Positions 1-4,330 of a stretch of 5,064 nucleotides of DNA are shown piece by piece. The stretch covers positions 1-5,064 of the forward strand of contig DEQI01000358.1 of assembly GCA_002360295.1 (NCBI GenBank), given 5' to 3'. The translations under genes and the position numbers were made by a program. Within the stretch, counting starts at the first letter, position 1. Each line of letters opens with the position of its first letter. Source of the stretch: Planococcaceae bacterium UBA3370 (GTDB lineage Bacteria; Bacillota; Bacilli; Bacillales_A; Planococcaceae). The notes under the pieces are model-generated. The model saw only the letters and a list, made by a program, of their open reading frames with translations. It had not been told where the DNA came from and ran no database searches.

Positions 1-1170
1 TTTGTTGTTTTGTTAATTGGACGTGTTATACAAGCACTTGGAGCTGGTATTGTCATGCCATTATTAATTAATGTCGTCTTTACATTATTTCCAATTGAAA
101 AGCGCGGTGCTGCAATGGGGATTGTAGGAGTGGCAATCATGTTTGCTCCAGCAGTAGGACCAACGTTATCCGGTTTATTAATTACAACGTTATCGTGGCG
201 CTTTATCTTTTTTGCCATTTTACCATTTTCACTAACAGCATTAATCGCTTCCTACTTTGTTTTAAAAAATGTTTCAGAACCTCGTGCCGCGAAGTTAGAT
301 GTTTTAGGAGTTATTACGTCGACGCTTGGTTTTGGTGGGATTTTATATGGATTTGGTATTGCTGGAAAGGCAGGATGGGGAAGTGTAACGGTTATAACAG
401 CATTATCAATAGGGGTTATTTCACTTGCTCTTTTTGCTATTCGTCAGTTAAAAACAGATTACCCATTAATAGATTTAAGAATTTTTAAATCTCTTGAATA
501 TACATATTCAATTCTTATTACCTTCTTTGTAAATGGTGTTTCGTATGCGGGGATGATATTAATCCCAATTTATTTACAAACAAATCGAGGATTGACTGCA
601 TTAGAGTCAGGACTATTCCTATTGCCAGGCAGTATTGCGATGGCCATTATGTCACCTATTGCTGGAAAAATGTTTGATCGACATGGTATTAAATGGTTAG
701 GGATTGTAGGGACGATCATACTTCTTGTAACGACCGTATTTTATACGAATTTAACATATGCTACAGGTATTATTTTATTATCATTGATTTACATCATTCG
801 TTCTATCGGTCTTACATTTTTAACGATGCCATTGTCGACTGCAGGACTAAATGCATTACCAAGTAAACAATATGGTCATGGAACAGCCATGCAAAACACC
901 ATTTTAGCTATTTCAGGAGCCATTGGAACAGCTGTCATGACAACGATAATGACAATGCAAACAAATTTGTTTATAGATGATGCTGTAATGGCTACAAACG
1001 GTAATCCGGATGTGCAACAGTTGGGAATCATAAAGGCAGATGGTTTGCTACATGGTATTAACAGCGCTTTTGTTGGTGCTACAGTTTTTAGTATAATGGC
1101 CTTATTGATCATGATTTTATTGGCCATTTCGATTAATAAAAGAAACAAAACTATAGCGATAGATAAATAG
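1..1170 (+). CDS. MFS drug exporter, DHA2 (14-helix, EmrB/LmrB-like) family; 5' end outside window
   Basis: This is an inner-membrane proton-coupled multidrug exporter, missing its N-terminus. The reading frame is open from base 1 with no start or RBS in view, and the first codons already encode the GR-x-QALGAG segment of TM4. Counting codons from base 1, DHA2 motif C (APAVGPTLSG) is at about 49-58. A WRFIFF turn follows at about 66. Next come the LDVLG and GW elements of the TM6-TM7 region, then a second half of repeated hydrophobic helices that includes LTALESGLFLLPGS and AGKMFDRHG. About 389 codons are present. Family members are around 480 residues, so roughly 90 residues (TM1-3 and motif A) lie to the left. 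The closest remembered match is B. subtilis LmrB/MdtP-type pumps; the substrate cannot be assigned. A MarR/TetR-type regulator would be expected upstream, outside the window. A terminator directly follows, so this is the last gene of its transcript. Confidence 0.93.
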   Translation, partial: FVVLLIGRVIQALGAGIVMPLLINVVFTLFPIEKRGAAMGIVGVAIMFAPAVGPTLSGLLITTLSWRFIFFAILPFSLTALIASYFVLKNVSEPRAAKLDVLGVITSTLGFGGILYGFGIAGKAGWGSVTVITALSIGVISLALFAIRQLKTDYPLIDLRIFKSLEYTYSILITFFVNGVSYAGMILIPIYLQTNRGLTALESGLFLLPGSIAMAIMSPIAGKMFDRHGIKWLGIVGTIILLVTTVFYTNLTYATGIILLSLIYIIRSIGLTFLTMPLSTAGLNALPSKQYGHGTAMQNTILAISGAIGTAVMTTIMTMQTNLFIDDAVMATNGNPDVQQLGIIKADGLLHGINSAFVGATVFSIMALLIMILLAISINKRNKTIAIDK

Positions 1171-1189
1171 TTTTAAATTATATTTTTAT

Positions 1190-1232
1190 GTGCTTTAGCT
1201 CAAATTTTTAACTTTGAGTTAAAGCACTTTTT
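1190..1232 (+). terminator. Rho-independent terminator of the MFS exporter
   Basis: A 15-bp stem (left arm 1190-1204, right arm 1213-1227) has one G-U wobble and an 8-nt loop. It is followed at once by a run of five T. It starts 19 nt after the exporter stop codon and isolates that gene from the sigma operon downstream. Confidence 0.9.
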
Positions 1233-1317
1233 CTATGGTAGCTTCTCGTCTCATAAGAATAATAAATAATTTGTAAAAGTGGTTGTGATTTAGTTGGATT
1301 TATCTCCTTTATTAACT

Positions 1318-1391
1318 ATACAGTACTTCATACCCTGCGGATTATACAAATATAGGTATTAGTTCTTTGTTTGTGCATAAAATACAGTACT
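1318..1391. repeat. Pair of 10-bp direct repeats (ATACAGTACT)
   Basis: ATACAGTACT occurs at 1318-1327 and again at 1382-1391, 64 bp start to start, or about six helical turns. Each copy is followed within a few bases by an ATAC sequence. The second copy overlaps a candidate promoter. This could be a paired binding site for a regulator, or chance in AT-rich DNA. Confidence 0.35.
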
Positions 1392-1399
1392 ATTATACT
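1371..1399 (+). promoter_or_regulatory. Candidate promoter, distal, for the sigma operon
   Basis: TTGTGC (1371-1376) and TATACT (1394-1399) are separated by 17 bp. The -10 matches the SigA consensus at 5 of 6 positions, but the -35 matches at only 3 of 6. It would give a leader of about 125 nt. An alternative pairing, TTGTTT (1367-1372) with TATTAT (1391-1396) at 18 bp, overlaps it. Confidence 0.25.
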
Positions 1400-1484
1400 T
1401 TCAATTTTAATTATCTTTATTAAGTTATAGCTCCTATTAATATGTAAAAATTGGTATATATACTCATGGTTATTGAGGCAATTT

Positions 1485-1494
1485 TGTATATAAT
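1485..1494 (+). promoter_or_regulatory. Candidate -10 element, proximal, for the sigma operon
   Basis: A perfect TATAAT lies at 1489-1494, 37 nt before the ATG, with a TG at 1485-1486 resembling (but one base off) an extended -10. No good SigA -35 lies 16-18 bp upstream; TTGAGG at 1473-1478 is only 10 bp away. The promoter may therefore need an activator or a different sigma, possibly its own product. Confidence 0.35.
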
Positions 1495-1511
1495 GAACAA
1501 AACGTATGTTC
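1495..1511. promoter_or_regulatory. Candidate operator: inverted repeat GAACA-N7-TGTTC
   Basis: Perfect 5-bp arms, GAACA (1495-1499) and TGTTC (1507-1511), lie directly after the TATAAT, where a repressor would block initiation. Overlapping it, AAC-GTAT-GTTC (1501-1511) resembles the Bacillus LexA/DinR box (GAAC-N4-GTTC core) but lacks the first G. Whether this is a LexA site, another repressor site or chance cannot be settled here. Confidence 0.35.
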
Positions 1512-1530
1512 TTTAGAAAGGAGAGGAAAT

Positions 1531-2100
1531 ATGTTCAAACAAAAAGAGATTCGAAATCCAATTTTACAATCATTTTTAGCAGAAAATGAACATTCCGATT
1601 TGTACATGCAATACAACACAAATACAGAAGAGCATACAAAACAACTAATCAATGAAAAATTCACAACCTATTACGCTAAAACACGTGCTATCACTTATTT
1701 TTCTAAAACGATTTATTTTTCAGCAAGGCATTTTGACAAAAAAGAAAGGCAATGGAATCAGCGTCACTTACTGTATCTTGACCATCAAGAAATGGATAGT
1801 AACTCGAATCGTAATAGTTCTTCAGTATCGATGAAGGAGCAATTAATAGATGACACAGCAACAAGTCTTTTTGATGAACGTTTGTATGAGCGTTTAGAAG
1901 ACTATGTTGAAAACCCTCAATTATACCACGCACTACTCACACTTACGAAAAGGCAACTGCAAATCTTATCTTTGACATTTGTTCACAACATGTCTGATAC
2001 AGAAATTAGTAAACAGTTGCGCGTATCTCAGCAAGCTATTACGAAATCTAAAAATAGTGCTTTAAAGAAAGTGAGGCGATTGATGGATGGCTGCGTATGA
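1531..2100 (+). CDS. SigO (YvrI)-like alternative sigma factor, -35-recognition subunit
   Basis: A 189-residue sigma-70-type protein. The clear homology is at the C-terminus: residues about 130-185 form sigma region 4, with LTKRQLQILSLTF (138-150), then a helix-turn-helix from about 155 (SDTEISKQLRVS) and the recognition helix QQAITKSKNSALKKVRRL. The N-terminal part (aromatic YYAKTRAITYFSKTIYF at 47-63, HFDKKER at 67-73) is not a normal region 2. A polar Ser/Asn-rich linker spans about 88-101. Size, missing region 2 and neighbouring genes match B. subtilis SigO, which needs the separate protein RsoA to supply region-2 function. The start is supported by AAAGGAGAGG at 1517-1526, four bases before the ATG. 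The last 14 nt overlap the next gene. Region 4 is certain; SigO kinship is inferred from architecture and memory of the family. An ICE or phage late-type sigma is the alternative. Confidence 0.8.
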   Translation: MFKQKEIRNPILQSFLAENEHSDLYMQYNTNTEEHTKQLINEKFTTYYAKTRAITYFSKTIYFSARHFDKKERQWNQRHLLYLDHQEMDSNSNRNSSSVSMKEQLIDDTATSLFDERLYERLEDYVENPQLYHALLTLTKRQLQILSLTFVHNMSDTEISKQLRVSQQAITKSKNSALKKVRRLMDGCV

Positions 2101-2254
2101 GCTTTTATTTAACTTTGTCAATAATTTAGGCTTTCCGATTGTAGTGTCTCTTTACCTTTTACATCGATTTGAGCGCAAGATTAGCGAATTAGAACATGCA
2201 ATCCAAGGAATAATTACAGTAATTGATCCACATAAACCTAAAAACAAGGAGTGA
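2087..2254 (+). CDS. YvrJ-family small membrane protein
   Basis: A 55-residue peptide read one frame over from the end of the sigma gene, overlapping it by 14 nt. Residues about 6-25 form one hydrophobic segment (FNFVNNLGFPIVVSLYLL). A charged amphipathic helix follows (RFERKISELEHAIQGI, 27-42), with a Pro/Lys-rich tail. The GFPIVV-x-LYLL-x-R-x-E pattern is that of the YvrJ family, named after a small B. subtilis gene in the SigO neighbourhood; its function is unknown. A GTGAGG at 2071-2076 is the likely RBS, 10 nt from the ATG. Its stop is 4 nt before the next start, and its final codons contain that gene's RBS, so the three genes are probably translationally coupled. The topology also resembles BhlA/UviB holin-like peptides; a holin-like role is speculation. 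Confidence 0.75.
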   Translation: MAAYELLFNFVNNLGFPIVVSLYLLHRFERKISELEHAIQGIITVIDPHKPKNKE

Positions 2255-2258
2255 AGCA

Positions 2259-2459
2259 ATGGATGGAAATATTTCTTTTTTGGAAGTGTTGGAATTATTA
2301 AAGCCTAAAATTAAAAAAGAATTAATGCAAACCAATAGGCAAAATAGAGCAGATTTAGAACAAGAAATTATGCTTAAAATATTAGAGCATTTAAAAAACA
2401 AAGAATTTCAGCATATACCATCTTTTTTTGAATTATTGGAAAGAGAGAATCAACTGTGA
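2259..2459 (+). CDS. RsoA-like co-sigma protein with sigma region-2-like fold
   Basis: A 66-residue acidic/basic helical protein, with no membrane segment. The central NRADLEQEIMLKILEHL (29-45) is the signature of sigma region 2.1-2.2 (compare the D-x-x-QE-x-x-x-K-x-x-E pattern of region-2 helices), preceded by a helix ending KPKIKKELM. In B. subtilis the 79-residue RsoA plays this part: it binds SigO and core polymerase and supplies -10-side function. Order and spacing here suggest the same partnership with the upstream sigma. The ATG at 2259 is chosen because AAGGAG (2246-2251) sits 7 nt before it; an in-frame TTG at 2223 would extend the protein by 12 residues but has no such site. The remainder of region 2 (2.3-2.4, -10 melting) is short or absent. 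An HTH_16-type conjugative-element protein is an alternative reading. Confidence 0.65.
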   Translation: MDGNISFLEVLELLKPKIKKELMQTNRQNRADLEQEIMLKILEHLKNKEFQHIPSFFELLERENQL

Positions 2460-2497
2460 TAGGAGAGATTTATAGCTGTTGACTAGATTCATAAGAC

Positions 2498-2544
2498 AAA
2501 AAAGGAGTGTTAAACAAAGTAATAAGGTCTCTGTTTAACACTCC
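2498..2544 (-). terminator. Terminator of the ECF sigma/anti-sigma operon, between convergent operons
   Basis: Perfect 13-bp arms (2504-2516 and 2532-2544) enclose a 15-nt loop. Read on the minus strand, the stem is followed by six T, so it is a strong terminator for the anti-sigma gene ending at 2581. Read on the plus strand it is followed only by AATTTCTT, so termination of the RsoA-like operon would be weaker. No other hairpin serves that operon. Confidence 0.88.
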
Positions 2545-2580
2545 AATTTCTTACATATAAATGATGTTGTTTTTACCTCA

Positions 2581-3240
2581 TTAATTCGTTATGATGGATT
2601 TTAATAAATAATTTCCATACTGTGAATTTCCTTTAATGAATGTAAACTCATAGGCTATGTGGTTAATAGCTAAAAAGATAAACATTTCATCACCTTCTAT
2701 ATGATAACCTCTGTACTCCATTGTTTTAAAATCGAAATCTTCTAATAGGTTCGCCTCATATCCATTTTCTCCAATGGCATTAAACTTGATTGTGTGGTTT
2801 GTCGTATTCATTTCAACCGATTGATCGCAAACTTCAGACAGATAGGTGTAATCTTTTTCTACCATTGCGTTTATTATTTGGAAAGTTAGATTGAGCACTT
2901 CTCGAAATTCATCTTGTAGCTGCAGCTGTTGATTCGTATTTGGCGTTGCTAAATCTTCTGTACCTTGTGAATGATTATTGTCTGAGCCAATGTATTCTAT
3001 ATTTGGTGAAGTCATTTGTTCTTTATTATCAGATTTTAATAGCATAAAAAAGGTGATGCCGCCTACAATCGTTAATAATAAAACGAATGCAGGAGTTATT
3101 TTTTTTAGCATTATCCACAACCCCTTATCGTTTTCTTTCCTGTTTACACGAAATAAAATTCTATTTTTGAGCGCATCATTAAATAATTTTTCTTCACCAA
3201 TACATTCATCTATACTATTTTTAATTTGTTTATCATCCAT
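2581..3240 (-). CDS. Single-pass membrane protein, probable anti-sigma factor of the adjacent ECF sigma
   Basis: A 219-residue protein. Residues 1-48 are cytoplasmic and contain LFNDALKNRILFRV (19-32), similar in character to the sigma-binding N-terminus of Bacillus anti-sigma factors. Residues about 49-68 form one membrane helix. A polar Ser/Asn/Gln-rich linker (about 70-108) leads to an external domain (about 110-219) with an NTF2-like look (LNLTFQIINAMVEKDYTYL) that I cannot assign. The zinc-binding H-x3-C-x2-C anti-sigma motif is absent. The ATG at 3240 is preferred over an in-frame GTG at 3249, because AAGGTCGGTG lies at proper distance from the ATG but runs into the GTG. It overlaps the sigma stop by 8 nt (ATGGATGA), indicating translational coupling. 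The role is inferred from position and topology; the signal sensed is unknown. Confidence 0.78.
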   Translation of the reverse strand: MDDKQIKNSIDECIGEEKLFNDALKNRILFRVNRKENDKGLWIMLKKITPAFVLLLTIVGGITFFMLLKSDNKEQMTSPNIEYIGSDNNHSQGTEDLATPNTNQQLQLQDEFREVLNLTFQIINAMVEKDYTYLSEVCDQSVEMNTTNHTIKFNAIGENGYEANLLEDFDFKTMEYRGYHIEGDEMFIFLAINHIAYEFTFIKGNSQYGNYLLKSIITN

Positions 3241-3763
3241 ATTGTTCACCGACCTTATCCGTTATTAAAATTTTTAACTTTTCTCGCGCACGATTTAAGC
3301 GTGATTTAACAGTACTAGAGGAGATTTCTAAAATACTTGCAATTTCCTCAATTTTATATTCATTGTAGTAATACAGCACAATGACTTCGCGATATTTTAT
3401 AGGTAGGGACAATATTTGCTCACCAATTAAATACTGTTCCGTTTTTTGGATGACTTTGGATTCTGCTGAAGCTTCGAATTGGAGATGTTGGTGTTTATTC
3501 GTATAAAATAAGTTTTTAAAGGACCAGCTCCTGAAGTAATCATGGCATCGATTCACTGTCATACGGTATAAATAGGTTTGATAGGACGAATCTCCACGAA
3601 AAGCATCTCTTTTTTCGAAAGCTTTAATAAATACATCTTGAACGATATCCTCTGCAGTTTGTTTATTTTTCACATAAGTATAGGCCAGCCGAATAAGCGA
3701 TTCACCGTATCGTTCCATTATTATTTCTAAATCCAAAAGGATATTTTTTTCATCACGAGACAT
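3233..3763 (-). CDS. ECF-family RNA polymerase sigma factor
   Basis: A 176-residue extracytoplasmic-function sigma with the minimal two-domain form. Region 2 spans about 20-83, with LAYTYVKNKQTAEDIVQDVFIKAF within 26-49 and the -10-recognising segment around YLYRMTVNRCHDYFRSW. Region 4 spans about 113-165, with LPIKYREVIVLYYYNEY then the helix-turn-helix IEEIASILEISSSTVKSRLNRAREKLK. It directs core polymerase to stress or envelope-type promoters; which ones cannot be told. The ATG at 3763 is chosen because AAAAGGTGG lies at 3784-3776 upstream. A longer frame to 3871 would run through the neighbouring gene's terminator and the candidate ECF promoter. It is followed with an 8-nt overlap by the membrane protein gene. 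No C-terminal extension is present. The subfamily among SigM/V/W/X/Y-type factors was not determined. Confidence 0.93.
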   Translation of the reverse strand: MSRDEKNILLDLEIIMERYGESLIRLAYTYVKNKQTAEDIVQDVFIKAFEKRDAFRGDSSYQTYLYRMTVNRCHDYFRSWSFKNLFYTNKHQHLQFEASAESKVIQKTEQYLIGEQILSLPIKYREVIVLYYYNEYKIEEIASILEISSSTVKSRLNRAREKLKILITDKVGEQYG

Positions 3764-3790
3764 GTAAACTTGACACCACCTTTTACTGTT

Positions 3791-3819
3791 TAGACGGAAC
3801 AACATATGTATTCGATTCA
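3791..3819 (-). promoter_or_regulatory. Candidate ECF-type autoregulatory promoter
   Basis: On the minus strand TGAATC (3819-3814) and CGTC (3796-3793, continuing TA) are 17 bp apart. Bacillus ECF promoters typically read TGAAAC-N16/17-CGTC or CGTA, so one base in the -35 differs. It would start transcription just ahead of the RBS, giving a leader of about 22-25 nt. ECF sigma genes commonly drive their own operon. Confidence 0.5.
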
Positions 3820-3843
3820 AAAAGTTTGAAATTTTTTTGCGAT

Positions 3844-3883
3844 AAAAAAAGCCTATAAGATAGACTTGCATAGCTTATAGACT
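3844..3883 (-). terminator. Terminator of the 98-codon hypothetical gene
   Basis: On the minus strand, 10-bp arms (3883-3874 and 3859-3850, one G-U wobble) are followed by a T run beginning within the arm (3850-3844). It begins 13 nt after the stop codon of the upstream hypothetical gene and ends before the ECF promoter, so the two genes are separately transcribed. Confidence 0.85.
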
Positions 3884-3896
3884 GCATATTCGCTAT

Positions 3897-4193
3897 TTAG
3901 TTAATGGGAGGTTGTGTAGCTACAAATGAACTGACTCCTGATGCAATGGTCTCTGCTGCATGTTGACGCTGTGAAGATGATTTTAGTTTTGGAATATCTG
4001 TTGCATGGTCGATAAATAATATTCCTGGTAGAATAGCCCATGCATTTGTATTCTTCGGGTCAATGACATAAATATTTCCTGCTGTGCGTTGACTTGGTGC
4101 TTTTTTCACACCATCGGTACCAGGGGAACGGTAAGTAGCACTTAATTTAATTTGTCTTACGTATACTAAAGGGAGCTGAAGTGGATTAATCAC
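3897..4193 (-). CDS. Hypothetical protein, 98 codons, GTG start, no Shine-Dalgarno
   Basis: I do not recognise this protein. Codon choice (GCA, CCA, TTA, TCA, AAA) looks like a genuine low-GC gene, and a strong terminator follows directly, so it is unlikely to be a chance frame. It has no clear membrane helix or signal peptide and no cysteine. The middle carries GNIYVIDPKNTNAWAILPG (39-57) and FIDHATDIPKLK (60-71), followed by a Ser/Gln/Ala-rich C-terminus. The only upstream start in frame is GTG at 4193, three codons after a stop. No ribosome binding site precedes it, and there is no internal ATG. Either translation is leaderless (the candidate promoter would place the start of the RNA only a few bases away), or it starts at a later GTG, or the gene has lost its 5' end. 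It is divergent from recQ. Confidence 0.55.
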   Translation of the reverse strand: MINPLQLPLVYVRQIKLSATYRSPGTDGVKKAPSQRTAGNIYVIDPKNTNAWAILPGILFIDHATDIPKLKSSSQRQHAAETIASGVSSFVATQPPIN

Positions 4194-4207
4194 AACCCAT
4201 TAAAAAA

Positions 4208-4235
4208 ATTGTATTTTTCACTAGTAAACACTCAA
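4208..4235 (-). promoter_or_regulatory. Candidate SigA-type promoter for the hypothetical gene
   Basis: On the minus strand TTGAGT (4235-4230) and TACAAT (4213-4208) are 16 bp apart, matching the consensus at 4 and 5 of 6 positions. The TACAAT ends only 14 nt before the GTG start, so the predicted RNA would have a leader of about 7 nt. Confidence 0.4.
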
Positions 4236-4248
4236 ATATAGTGTATTG

Positions 4249-4277
4249 TTGGAGAAGAATAGAGCAATATATATAGT
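4249..4277 (+). promoter_or_regulatory. Candidate SigA-type promoter of recQ
   Basis: TTGGAG (4249-4254) and TATAGT (4272-4277) are 17 bp apart, matching 3 and 5 of 6 consensus positions. The leader would be about 45 nt. The divergent promoter of the hypothetical gene lies only 13 bp away. I see no LexA-like box here. Confidence 0.4.
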
Positions 4278-4281
4278 TTAA

Positions 4282-4293
4282 AATAATATTATT
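4282..4293. repeat. 12-bp perfect AT palindrome in the recQ leader
   Basis: AATAATATTATT is a perfect palindrome made only of A and T, just downstream of the candidate recQ -10. It is too weak for a terminator. It may be an operator half or simply reflect composition. Confidence 0.3.
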
Positions 4294-4330
4294 ATGTAAA
4301 CTGAAATATAAGAAAGGATGATCAGTAATT

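Larger units (their letters stand above)
1233..1530. other. Long intergenic leader before the sigma operon
   Basis: No credible coding region is visible on either strand in these about 300 very AT-rich bases. It contains a 10-bp direct repeat, two weak candidate promoters and a dyad just before the RBS of the sigma gene (listed separately). The length is unusual for this compact neighbourhood and leaves room for regulatory sites. I see no convincing riboswitch or T-box element. Confidence 0.6.

Noticed and set aside
876..1148. 90-codon minus-strand open frame within the exporter gene
   Set aside because: Antisense to conserved transmembrane segments of the MFS gene, without RBS or recognisable product.
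1470..1933. Minus-strand and alternate plus-frame open frames over the SigO-like gene
   Set aside because: They are antisense or out of frame to a gene with clear sigma region 4 and a strong RBS, and their translations are rich in Cys/Ser/Phe without any motif.
2223..2258. TTG start extending the RsoA-like protein by 12 residues
   Set aside because: No RBS at a suitable distance, and the extension would lie inside the YvrJ gene; the ATG at 2259 has AAGGAG 7 nt upstream.
2461..2538. Small TTG-start frame after AGGAGAG following the RsoA-like gene (about 19 codons)
   Set aside because: It lies across the perfect terminator stem, its start is weak and its residues show no family signal; the AGGAGAG is probably accidental.
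3241..3249. GTG start for the anti-sigma three codons upstream
   Set aside because: The Shine-Dalgarno-like sequence abuts or includes this GTG, leaving no spacing; the ATG at 3240 is spaced correctly.
2978..3268. 96-codon plus-strand open frame opposite the anti-sigma gene
   Set aside because: Antisense shadow of the real coding frame, no RBS, low-complexity hydrophobic translation.
3764..3871. 36-codon N-terminal extension of the ECF sigma to an upstream ATG
   Set aside because: It would cross the terminator at 3844-3883 and the candidate ECF promoter, lacks a good RBS, and the added residues are not sigma-like. The ATG at 3763 has AAAAGGTGG in place.
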